This document shows positions 45,822-53,564 of a DNA stretch of 64,000 bases, piece after piece. The notes beneath the pieces were generated by a model. It had not been told where the DNA came from, made no database searches, and saw nothing but the letters and a program-made list of their open reading frames with translations. The position numbers and the translations under genes are program-made. Each line of letters opens with the position of its first letter. Position 1 is the stretch's first letter. This DNA is from Pirellulales bacterium (lineage in GTDB: Bacteria > Planctomycetota > Planctomycetia > Pirellulales > DATAWG01): NCBI GenBank assembly GCA_036267355.1, contig DATAWG010000025.1:62001-126000 (forward strand), read 5' to 3'.

Positions 45822-46064
45822 CACGCGGAGGCGCGGAGACGCGGGGGAAGGTGATGTTTTGCGAAGGACCGTGTCTTTTTTGGATTACCCCGGACCCACG
45901 GCCTCTCCCCCGCAAGGGGAGAGGGGAGAAGGACTCGCTTTTCCGACTCGTCAAAGTTGATTGGCGTGTCTGAGAATTCTCTGCCATCGTCTTCTTCTTT
46001 TCTCGTCATTACTCTTCTCCTCTTCTCCTCGTCTCCGCATCTCCGCGACTCCGCGTGAGGCAAT
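45822..46064. repeat. Inverted repeat with CTCACGCGGAG arms enclosing a CTCTCCCC hairpin
   Basis: CTCACGCGGAGGCGCGGAGA at the left and TCTCCGCATCTCCGCGACTC at the right end (about 46034-46062, running on into CGCGTGAG) form imperfect complementary arms. Between them lies a CCTCTCCCCCGCAAGGGGAG hairpin (about 45902). The 304-bp gap between the two VWA genes holds only these repeats. Confidence 0.6.
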
Positions 46065-46097
46065 TCCTCGTTCTCATCGCGTGAGATTTTCCTTGTC

Positions 46098-48236
46098 TCA
46101 CCGCTCGCGGCCGACCCACACGGCGAAGACCGCTTCCAAACCCAATAGAGCCAACAGCATCGTCGCCAGCGGGCGCCAAATCTCTCGCGGCGGGGTGCCT
46201 AGGCTTGCGCCGGCGGTATCGTAACGCTCGACTTCCGGCTTGAGATGGCCGAGCAGCTCGGTCAATTCGCTCCGCGCGAGCGGCTCCAGATCGCTTTCGC
46301 TGGGAGGCGGATTCACCGCGAAACGGAGCGAACGGGGATTCGATTTCTCGTCGCGCCACGATAGCGTGTAGATTCCGGAGCGATAGGTCTTGCCGTAGCG
46401 CAGCATGGTGGAATCGGGCGACGGTTTTTCAATTTCGACCGTATCGAGCGGATTCTTGCCGGGCATCGCCATTTTCGCGTCGAGCGCGGCTTGATTGCGG
46501 TCGAGTGGCACCTGGATCGGCTCGCCGGCCGTGATCGAGCCGCCGGAATCCTGGCCGCGCGCGATCGCCAGCGCCGCCGAGCGGACGGCAAGCAGATAGG
46601 TGGGGTCCAAGGGCCAATCGGTCCATTTCTTTCCGGCCGTGCAGGTGAAGAGCAGCACACGGCCCTTGCCCAGCGTCTTTTGCAGCACCGCGGGCGGATT
46701 TTCCGAATTGTTCCAGCGGGCCAGAATGCTCACGTCCTCCTCCGGACGCGACGGCAACCGCACCGACGTATATTGCTTGACATGAATTCGCGCCAGCGCT
46801 TCCGGCAACAGCTTGGCCAGCGGCGCAAGCGGCGATTGCGCCTCTTTCTCGATCGCAATGCCCGTGGTCGGCACCTCGACCGGACGGTCGAGCTTGGCGG
46901 GCAACAGGCCGTGGCCCTCGTGGTAGAGCCGGCCGTTGTAGAGATCGGCATCGACCAGATCGCCGGTGAAAATCATCAGGCCCATGCCACGCCGCACGAG
47001 CCGCTCGACGGCCACGGCCTGCTCGGCCGATAGCGACGGCACGTTTGCCAGCACGAGAACATCGGGAACGTCGGCGGCGCCGGGCGCGAGGCGGCGAGGA
47101 TCGAATTGCGTGGTTCGCTCGACATTCCAAGGCCGCGCGCCCACCGAATAGGCCAACGCCAAGAAATCGGTTTCCGATTCGAATTTCTGCGCCGACGGCG
47201 CTCCGTCGACCAGCATGACCGACACCGTGGGCCGCACGTCCAGATTGAGATAACGCACGTCGTCTTGCGGCAGCGCATCGTGCCCGAGCGAAAGCGAAAC
47301 GGCGTGCGGCCCCGGCGAATCGAGGATCAACGACAAAGGCACGTGGGTGCTCGCGCCCACCGCCAGATCGGGCAGCAGCACCGGCCGACTGTCGCCGTCG
47401 ACGCTGAGCGTGGCTTGGGCGCCGGTGATCGACACGGCGGTTTGGTTGCGGATGTCGGCCGCGAGGTGGATCGGCTGGTCGGGGAGGGCGATTGCGTCTT
47501 CCAGTTCGAATTTCACGACCGCCACGTTTTCGGTCCGCCGGTCGCCGACGTCGAGAATTCGGAGCGGAACGCGCATCGCGGCCAAATCATCGGCCGCGCG
47601 GGTCACATCCTTCGACCAGCCGTTGCGGCGCAAGTCAGTAATCAGCACCAGCTCTTTGTTCGAGTACACGGCCGTGGAAAGCGCGGCGATCGCGCCGTCG
47701 AATGTGGCGGCCCAATTGCTCGGCGTGTCGGTGAGCGTCGCGGCGGCCACGATGTCGGCAAACTTCGCGGCGTCTTGCAGGCTGCCGTCGCGCACCAGCG
47801 GGCGATTCGGTTGCGAGGTGAGCAATATCGTCACGCTGTCTTGAGCCCCGGCCGCTTTGATCAAATCGGCTGCCGCATTTTGTGCGACTTGAAACGCGGT
47901 GCGGCCGGCCGTGGTGTAGCCCATCGAAAGCGAATCGTCGATCACGATCAGATGGCTGGCGCGGCTCCGGCCGGGCAATAGCGAGGCCAGCCCATTCTGC
48001 GGAATCACCGGCCGGGCCACGGCCAGAATCAGCAGGATCACGGCGAGCGTGCGCATGGCCAGCAGGAGCATCTGCTCGATGCGAATCCGGCGGCGATTGC
48101 GCTTCAGCGTCAGCTTCAGATATTTCATCGGCGGCCAGTCGATGATCTGAAACCGGCGCCGATTGAGAATGTGGATGATGATCGGCACGGAGGCCAACGC
48201 CATTGCAGCCAGGAGCGGAGCGGCGAGGAATGTCAT
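46098..48236 (-). CDS. BatA-type membrane VWA protein
   Basis: 712 residues. The N-terminal BatA (aerotolerance regulator) module is clear: a helix at ~5-25, then the basic segment RFQIIDWPPMKYLKLTLKRN and a second helix at ~57-78. The VWA domain has MIDAS VIDDSLSMG (Asp100-x-Ser102-x-Ser104) and VLITDLRRNG. A C-terminal helix lies near 690 (LATMLLALLGLEAVFAVWVG). It is expected to work with MoxR and DUF58 in envelope protein assembly. Its ATG overlaps the stop of the DUF559 endonuclease ORF (ATGA). Confidence 0.88.
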   Translation of the reverse strand: MTFLAAPLLAAMALASVPIIIHILNRRRFQIIDWPPMKYLKLTLKRNRRRIRIEQMLLLAMRTLAVILLILAVARPVIPQNGLASLLPGRSRASHLIVIDDSLSMGYTTAGRTAFQVAQNAAADLIKAAGAQDSVTILLTSQPNRPLVRDGSLQDAAKFADIVAAATLTDTPSNWAATFDGAIAALSTAVYSNKELVLITDLRRNGWSKDVTRAADDLAAMRVPLRILDVGDRRTENVAVVKFELEDAIALPDQPIHLAADIRNQTAVSITGAQATLSVDGDSRPVLLPDLAVGASTHVPLSLILDSPGPHAVSLSLGHDALPQDDVRYLNLDVRPTVSVMLVDGAPSAQKFESETDFLALAYSVGARPWNVERTTQFDPRRLAPGAADVPDVLVLANVPSLSAEQAVAVERLVRRGMGLMIFTGDLVDADLYNGRLYHEGHGLLPAKLDRPVEVPTTGIAIEKEAQSPLAPLAKLLPEALARIHVKQYTSVRLPSRPEEDVSILARWNNSENPPAVLQKTLGKGRVLLFTCTAGKKWTDWPLDPTYLLAVRSAALAIARGQDSGGSITAGEPIQVPLDRNQAALDAKMAMPGKNPLDTVEIEKPSPDSTMLRYGKTYRSGIYTLSWRDEKSNPRSLRFAVNPPPSESDLEPLARSELTELLGHLKPEVERYDTAGASLGTPPREIWRPLATMLLALLGLEAVFAVWVGRER

Positions 48237-48808
48237 GTCCCCCTCACCCCCGGCCCCTCTCCCGCGGCGGGGAGAGGGGAGAATGGGACGCGCTCTCCCG
48301 CGGCGGGGAGAGCGGAATCGGGATATCGTGCAGCGGCGCGTGTTCGCTTCGCACTACCTGCGGCGGCGCGATCTGGTTTTGCACTACTTGTGCGGCCCGC
48401 GCGCCTTCTCCCCTCTCCCCTTGCGGGAGAGGGGTTGGGGGTGAGGGGTTTGCGTGCAGGTGAAGGGTTCGTATTCAGTTGCCGCCAGATCGCTTCTTCG
48501 ATTGTATCCCATTCGGTAAACACCTCGTGGTTCCAATACCGGAGCACCGCGAATCCTTGCGAGCGCAGCCAATCGTCGCGTCGAGAATCGTGCCTCTTGT
48601 GCGACTCTTCGTTGTGCTGGCCGCCGTCCAACTCGACGATGACACGATGCCGCAAACAAACGAAGTCAACGACATATGACCCAAGCGGCACCTGGCGACG
48701 AAATTTGAAGTTTGCAAAACGGCGGTTTCGGAGCCGCTGCCAAACGAACGTTTCTGCTTCGGTTTGGTTTTGGCGTAGTCGTGCGGCGAGATTGATGTTC
48801 TTGGTCAT
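48233..48808 (-). CDS. DUF559 endonuclease-like protein with repeat-derived C-terminus
   Basis: 191 residues from ATG 48808. Residues 1-112 are a DUF559 (very-short-patch-repair-like) domain: NLAARLRQNQTEAETFVWQR, VVDFVCLRHRVIVELDGGQH with Asp48, Glu59 and Asp61, and a RYWNHEVF end. The following ~75 residues are encoded by CTCTCCC-type repeats. It overlaps the BatA gene start by four bases. A decayed second copy lies just upstream at 49090-49236. It probably reached this operon by insertion. Function is unproven; DUF559 belongs to the PD-(D/E)XK-related nuclease group. Confidence 0.78.
   Translation of the reverse strand: MTKNINLAARLRQNQTEAETFVWQRLRNRRFANFKFRRQVPLGSYVVDFVCLRHRVIVELDGGQHNEESHKRHDSRRDDWLRSQGFAVLRYWNHEVFTEWDTIEEAIWRQLNTNPSPARKPLTPNPSPARGEGRRRAGRTSSAKPDRAAAGSAKRTRAAARYPDSALPAAGERVPFSPLPAAGEGPGVRGT
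48246..48345. repeat. Copies of the CTCTCCCGCGGCGGGGAGAGGGGAGAA repeat
   Basis: Two units of the 36-bp type and a degenerate remainder lie within the 3' part of the DUF559 gene and encode its C-terminal Pro/Ala/Gly-rich tail. The same unit recurs at 48836-48950 and 49275-49412. Confidence 0.7.
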
Positions 48809-48835
48809 TTGGTGATCTTTGTGGGTTCGCCCCCT

Positions 48836-49065
48836 CACCCCCGGCCCCTCTCCCGCGGCGGGGAGAGGGGAGAACGGGACGCGCTCTCCCGCGGCGGGGA
48901 GAGGGGAGAATGCGACACGCTGTCCAGCGGCGGGGAGAGGGGAGCCGGCAGACCTCGTGGCGACGTGAGCTGGCTTCGCACACCTGAGCGCCAGCGCCGC
49001 GTCCCTGCGCGGCCCGCGCCTTCTCCCCTCTCCCCTTGGGGGAGAGGGGTTGGGGGTGAGGGGTC
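48836..49065. repeat. 36-bp tandem repeats and CCCCTCTCCCC hairpin between the two DUF559 copies
   Basis: Three units of GGGACGCGCTCTCCCGCGGC type (36 bp each, the third diverged) occupy 48836-48950, followed by about 115 bp that includes a further GGGAGAGGGGTTGGGGGTGA run. It separates the complete DUF559 gene from its decayed copy. Confidence 0.72.
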
Positions 49066-49089
49066 TGCGTGCAAATGACGTGGTTTGCT

Positions 49090-49236
49090 TGCAATTGCCA
49101 CCCGATCGCCTTTTTCGATTGCATCCCAGTCGGTAAACAACTCGTGACTCCAATATCGCGGTCGCCGCCAAACGAACGTTTCTGCTTCGGTTTGGTTTTG
49201 GCGTAGTCGTGCGGCGAGACTGATGTTCTTGGTCAT
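49090..49236 (-). pseudogene. Decayed DUF559 copy with a 63-codon internal deletion
   Basis: From ATG 49236 the frame encodes NISLAARLRQNQTEAETFVW, almost identical to the intact gene at 48808. It then jumps directly to PRYWSHELFTDWDAIE, which matches residues 90-104 of that gene. About 63 codons, including all catalytic acidic residues, are missing. It is a tandem duplicate that has lost the active-site region, and its flanks carry the same repeats. Confidence 0.78.
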
Positions 49237-49264
49237 TGGCTGATCTTCGTGCAGGTTCGCCCCC

Positions 49265-50401
49265 TCACCCCCGGCCCCTCTCCCGCGGCGGGGAGAGGGG
49301 AGAACGGGACGCGCTCTCCCGCGGCGGGGAGAGGGGAGAACGGGACGCGCTCTCCCGCGGCGGGGAGAGGGGAGAATGCGACACGCTGTCCAGCGGCGGG
49401 GAGAGGGGAGCGACGTGTTCGTGCGGGTGCGGTTGGTCGTGGGCGGGGGCGGTGATTTTGCCGATGCGGCGGCCAGCGACGGTTTGGCGGCGATGAAGGT
49501 ATTGGGCCAGCCCATGGGCTAGATCGTCGGAGGTTGTCAACAGCGTGTAATCGATGCCGGCCGAGCGGCAGCGGTTGCCCACGTCGAGAATGAAGTCGTC
49601 CATGGCGCGGCGGTAAGCCTGGCGGAAGGCCCATGGCTCGGCAAAGATTTCTTCGCTCCCCTCGATATCGCGAAACAGCACCGAATCGTTGAACGGCAAT
49701 TCGATTTCTTCCTTGTCGAGCACATGGAAGATCAGGATGTCGTGCCCCTGGCGCTGCAAGCGGCCGAGCCCGTGATACAGCGCATCGAGATCGCACAGCA
49801 AATCGCTGACGAGGATCACCAGTCCGCGAGCATTGATCTGCGCGGCGACCTTATTGAGCACCGAGCCGAGATCGGTCGTTCGATCTGGCTGGGCCGATTC
49901 GAGCACGTCGAGAATCTTAAGCAGTTGCGATTGGGCCGCCGACGGACGCAGCCACGATCGCTCGGATTCGTCGAACAGGGCCAGCCCCACCGCGTCGCGC
50001 TGCTTGAGGCAGAGCATCGCCAGCGACGCGGCGAGCGTGGCGGCGTAGGAGAATTTCGTGAACCCGGCGGCCGGCTGGGCAGGCTGAGCGGAGCGCGCTG
50101 CGCCGCGGCCGTAGCGCATCGAAGCGGAGGCATCGACCAGCAGCGTGGCGCGAAAGTTGGTCTCTTCCTCGTAGCGCTTGATGTAATAGCGGTTCGAGCG
50201 GGCGTAGGCCCGCCAGTCGAGGCGCTTGAGATCGTCGCCGGGGACGTATTCGCGATAATCGGCGAACTCGACGCTCACGCCGTGCAGCGGCGAGCGATGC
50301 AAGCCCGACATCGTGCCTTCGACGACGCGCTGCGCCCGCAGCCCGAGCGGCACGATGCGGGCGAGCACTTCAGGCTTTAAGAACGTGGCCGATTCGCTCA
50401 T
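49265..50401 (-). CDS. DUF58-domain protein of the MoxR cluster
   Basis: 378 residues from ATG 50401. The DUF58 signature YVPGDDLKRLDWRAYARSNR lies at ~52-71 and the VWA-like MIDAS LVDASASM at ~88-95, followed by ILVSDLLCDLDAL. Residues after ~325 (APLSPPLDSVSHSPLSPPRE) are read from 36-bp tandem repeats, so the native C-terminus has been replaced or extended. The start overlaps the moxR stop by 32 bases and has GGAG eight bases upstream. DUF58 proteins work with MoxR ATPases and membrane VWA proteins. Confidence 0.88.
   Translation of the reverse strand: MSESATFLKPEVLARIVPLGLRAQRVVEGTMSGLHRSPLHGVSVEFADYREYVPGDDLKRLDWRAYARSNRYYIKRYEEETNFRATLLVDASASMRYGRGAARSAQPAQPAAGFTKFSYAATLAASLAMLCLKQRDAVGLALFDESERSWLRPSAAQSQLLKILDVLESAQPDRTTDLGSVLNKVAAQINARGLVILVSDLLCDLDALYHGLGRLQRQGHDILIFHVLDKEEIELPFNDSVLFRDIEGSEEIFAEPWAFRQAYRRAMDDFILDVGNRCRSAGIDYTLLTTSDDLAHGLAQYLHRRQTVAGRRIGKITAPAHDQPHPHEHVAPLSPPLDSVSHSPLSPPRESASRSPLSPPRESASRSPLSPPRERGRG
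49275..49412. repeat. 36-bp tandem repeat array encoding the DUF58 tail
   Basis: Four copies of a 36-bp unit containing CGCTCTCCCGCGGCGGGGAG, the last one diverged, run in tandem. 36 bp equals 12 codons, so the array reads through in frame and adds the repeated SPLSPPRESASR peptide to DUF58. No spacers, so this is not a CRISPR array. Confidence 0.8.
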
Positions 50402-51446
50402 GGGCATGCTCCGCGGCGCGGTCGAGCGGAATCGCATCGACGAGTTTTTGAATGATCGTTTCGGCGGTCTGGCCCTGGGCCTCGGCATTGTAGTTGAGCA
50501 CGATGCGATGGCGGAGCACCGCGCCGACCATCGCCCGAATGTCGCTCACGTCGACTTCGGGCCGGCCGTCGAGGGCCGCCCGGGCTTGCGCGGCGGCGAT
50601 CAGCGATTGCCCGCCGCGTGGCCCGACGCCCCATTGCACCCACTCCTTGATGAACCGCGGCGATTGCGGCTCGCCGGCCCGCGTCGAGCGAACAAGGTTC
50701 GCGACATAGTTGATGCAATAATCGCTCACCGGCACGCGGTGGACGATTCGCTGCAGGGCGAGCATTTCGTCGGCGCTCAAAAGTGGCGTCGGCGAAATCG
50801 GAGTTCCGGTCGAAGTGAGCCGGTAGATGCTGCGCTCTTCGGCCTCGCTCGGATAGCGCACCAAAATCTTCATCAGGAACCGATCGAGCTGCGCCTCGGG
50901 CAACGGATACGTGCCTTCCTGCTCGATCGGATTTTGCGTTGCCAAGACGAAAAAGGGGTTCGGCAGGGGGTGCCGCTCGCCGCCGACGGAAACCTGCCGC
51001 TCGGCCATGCCTTCCAACAGCGCGGCCTGCGTTTTGGGCGGCGTGCGGTTGATTTCATCGGCCAGGAGAACATTGGCGAAGATCGGGCCGCGGATGAATT
51101 TGAACGTCCGATCCCCCGAGCCACGGTCCTCGTACATCACATCGGTGCCGGTGATGTCGGACGGCATCAGGTCGGGAGTGAATTGGATACGATTGAAATC
51201 GAGCGACAAGCATTCGGCGAGCGTGCGGATCATCAAAGTCTTCGCCAGTCCCGGCACGCCCTCGAGAATGCAATGGCCGCGGGCGAAGAGGCACACGAGC
51301 AACTGCTCGACGACATCTTCCTGCCCGACGATGGCGCCGGCCATTTGCCGGCGGATCGAATCGCGGGCGGCGCGCAGTCGCTCCAGGCCGGCAAGGTCAT
51401 CGGTTTCAATCGCTGTGGTCACGTGGGCGCTTTCTGTAGAGGTCAC
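50370..51446 (-). CDS. moxR: MoxR-family AAA+ ATPase
   Basis: 358 residues from GTG 51446, whose G is the last base of the preceding TAG stop. Walker A is EGVPGLAKT (~62-70), Walker B VLLADEINRTPPKTQ, and the sensor region contains VLATQNPIEQEGTYPLPEAQ. MoxR ATPases act as chaperone-like remodellers with DUF58 and VWA partner proteins at the membrane. The gene is the head ATPase of the long minus-strand cluster and overlaps DUF58 by 32 bases. All ATPase motifs are intact. Confidence 0.93.
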   Translation of the reverse strand: MTSTESAHVTTAIETDDLAGLERLRAARDSIRRQMAGAIVGQEDVVEQLLVCLFARGHCILEGVPGLAKTLMIRTLAECLSLDFNRIQFTPDLMPSDITGTDVMYEDRGSGDRTFKFIRGPIFANVLLADEINRTPPKTQAALLEGMAERQVSVGGERHPLPNPFFVLATQNPIEQEGTYPLPEAQLDRFLMKILVRYPSEAEERSIYRLTSTGTPISPTPLLSADEMLALQRIVHRVPVSDYCINYVANLVRSTRAGEPQSPRFIKEWVQWGVGPRGGQSLIAAAQARAALDGRPEVDVSDIRAMVGAVLRHRIVLNYNAEAQGQTAETIIQKLVDAIPLDRAAEHAHERIGHVLKA

Positions 51447-52510
51447 TATCGCTGATATATGGGGAGATATTTATAAGGGAGTTGCAGGATTACCAGCGCG
51501 ATGCTCGTGCCGTAGGTTTGACCGATGCCGTCGCCGGGCCACGAGCCATCGCCCGACTGCATTTGCAGCAATTGGTCGCGGGCATCGGGAAAATAGTCGT
51601 CCCAATATTTATCGCCGGCCTGATAAAAAGCCTGGGCGGCGTAGAGGTGCGTGTAATAGGCATGGCCGTAGGCGCCCCCTTTTCGAAACGAGCTCTTGGC
51701 GAGGTCGAACTGCTTTTTTACGTATTCGAGGCATGAATCGGCCAATTTGGAATCGTATTGCCCCGCGTTGTAGAGCGTGGCGATGGCGGCGGCGGAAATC
51801 GGCAGGTGGGCCTCCGAGCCGGCGGTGCTGAGCGAATAGCAGATGCCGCCGTCGGGCGATTTGCACATTTCGAGATAATGCACGCCCCCTTCGATGGCCC
51901 CCTTGGGAACGGTAAAGCCGGCATTGCTCGCGGCCCGCAGGCCTTGAATTTGCGTCACCGTCACCGAGCCTTCGTCGCCGCTGCCGGGCGTGTAACACCA
52001 ACCGCCGTTCGACGAAGCGCTGGCCGTAAGGCGGATCGCGCCGTCGATGATTCTTTTCATCCGCTCGCGCGTGCGGTCGTTGGTTTCCATGCCGTAGCAG
52101 GAGGAGAGGAACATCAGCGAAAAGCCGTGGCCATACATCGAATAGCCCTGCTCTTGGGTCGGCCCCGTGATCAGGCCGCTGGGCTGCACGTTGCCGGTGA
52201 GGTATTCGACGATTTTGGCGACGCGTTCGGCATAGGGGCCGCGCGACGGCGTGTTGCCATTGGCCAAAAAGGCCATTCCCGCTAGCGCCGTCATCGCCAC
52301 GGGATAGGCGCGGCCATCCTGGCCGGCGGAGAACGAGCCGTCGTCGCTTTGCGATTTGGCGAGAAAATCGAGGCCGCGCTTGATGGCGATTTGTGCGCGA
52401 GGGGTGATGTGTTTGGGGAGAATTTCTTGCCCGTGGAGCGGCGCTGCGCACAGGGTCGCCGGCAAGGCGAGCAAGAAAATCTTCGCGATCGATTTCAAGA
52501 TCAACTTCAT
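51446..52510 (-). CDS. Secreted prenyltransferase/squalene-cyclase-fold protein
   Basis: 354 residues. A signal peptide (AKIFLLALPATLCAAPLHG) is followed by alpha/alpha-toroid repeats: GLDFLAKSQSDDGSFSAG, TASASSNGGWCYTPG, MCKSPDGGICYSLS and LQMQSGDGSWPG. These share the QW-like DGSW core of squalene cyclases, but the short length and export signal argue against a terpene cyclase. In planctomycetes such proteins often precede MoxR clusters; the role is unknown. Its stop overlaps the moxR start by one base. Confidence 0.82.
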   Translation of the reverse strand: MKLILKSIAKIFLLALPATLCAAPLHGQEILPKHITPRAQIAIKRGLDFLAKSQSDDGSFSAGQDGRAYPVAMTALAGMAFLANGNTPSRGPYAERVAKIVEYLTGNVQPSGLITGPTQEQGYSMYGHGFSLMFLSSCYGMETNDRTRERMKRIIDGAIRLTASASSNGGWCYTPGSGDEGSVTVTQIQGLRAASNAGFTVPKGAIEGGVHYLEMCKSPDGGICYSLSTAGSEAHLPISAAAIATLYNAGQYDSKLADSCLEYVKKQFDLAKSSFRKGGAYGHAYYTHLYAAQAFYQAGDKYWDDYFPDARDQLLQMQSGDGSWPGDGIGQTYGTSIALVILQLPYKYLPIYQR

Positions 52511-52541
52511 AGCTGCGAACTCACGACGCGGGTGCTCCCGC

Positions 52542-53453
52542 CTACTTCACGATCTCGAATTGCACTTCCAGGCTCACGCGGAGCGTCAGATCGCCGGTAT
52601 TCGAGCCGGTGATCGATTTGTCCGTTGGCGGTGATTCCTTGCTTGTGTTGCCTATTCCGTAGATTAAGTTCACGAGCGAGGTGTTGGATTCGGTTTTGCT
52701 CGAGGGGTCGTCGCGCACGGAGACGATCCGCCCCAGCTTCGCTCCGGAAAGCCGGGCCAATTGCTGGGCCTTGGCCTTGGCATCGTCGATCGCGGCCTTG
52801 TAGGCTCGTTCGCGGACCGCGACACTGTCGGGGAGCTTGAAGGAAACGGTCGCGCTGTTGCCGCCGCCCTCGCGCCCCATCATTTGCATTTCGAGGATAT
52901 TGGTGGCCGACGGGGTTCCCATTTGGAAGCCGGCATCTTTGGCCACATCGAGAATCTTCAACACTTTTTCCAGCAGCTCGTCGGGATCGAGCTTATCGGC
53001 GTGGGCAAGCACGATGCGGCTGGTTTCGGAAAGGCGGACGCTTTGCGAGTTGTTGGGCGGGGTCATGCCGCGCATGATCATCATTTGCGTGTTGGCATCG
53101 CTTCCGCCGCCTCCCACGGAAACGCCCCCCGGCTCGATCGACAGGTCGGGATTCTTCAGGCCTGCGATGGCGGCGAAGGCCCGTTTTTTGGCGTCGCGGA
53201 ATTTCACGAGCGCGTCGGCGGCAAGCGGGGCGTCGCCGTTGAGCGTGGCCGAGATTTCAATTTGCGTCGGCCGGGCCGTGGCCGAACCGTCGCCGCGAAC
53301 GACGATTCCCTCGTCGGCGAGCGCCGCGCTCGCGAATGCTGCGATTGCAAAGGCCGCGACGGCGAGCGACGCCGCACCCATGGTTGCGGTGCGAATCGAA
53401 GGGAACGGCATGGCCGCAAGGACGGGAAGCGACCGCACGCGTGGAATTTTCAT
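52542..53453 (-). CDS. SIMPL-domain (DUF541) exported protein
   Basis: 303 residues from ATG 53453, with GGAGC upstream. A signal peptide (~22-46) precedes a SIMPL domain beginning EGIVVRGDGSATARPTQIEI, followed by YKAAIDDAKAKAQQLARLSG and a conserved C-terminal beta strand (RVSLEVQFEI). SIMPL proteins are periplasmic or surface proteins linked to signalling and oxidative stress, with no defined enzymatic activity. It is 31 bp upstream of the squalene-cyclase-fold gene and may be the first gene of that cluster. Confidence 0.88.
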   Translation of the reverse strand: MKIPRVRSLPVLAAMPFPSIRTATMGAASLAVAAFAIAAFASAALADEGIVVRGDGSATARPTQIEISATLNGDAPLAADALVKFRDAKKRAFAAIAGLKNPDLSIEPGGVSVGGGGSDANTQMMIMRGMTPPNNSQSVRLSETSRIVLAHADKLDPDELLEKVLKILDVAKDAGFQMGTPSATNILEMQMMGREGGGNSATVSFKLPDSVAVRERAYKAAIDDAKAKAQQLARLSGAKLGRIVSVRDDPSSKTESNTSLVNLIYGIGNTSKESPPTDKSITGSNTGDLTLRVSLEVQFEIVK

Positions 53454-53564
53454 GGCTTGCTCCGGATCGAAAATGCGATGTTTTGGATCGGCCGCCGCCG
53501 AACGCGCTGTGGATATTTTGCCGGGTGATTTTTTCTAGGGAATCGGAGTTTGGCGCCGCGGCGC

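Noticed and set aside
48809-49171. N-terminal extension of the DUF559 gene
   Set aside because: The in-frame region upstream of ATG 48808 is repeat-derived (LPAAGERVPFSP units) and covers the decayed second copy in another frame.
48836-49412. CRISPR-like array
   Set aside because: The 36-bp units are directly adjacent with no spacers and are partly in-frame coding; no cas genes are present.
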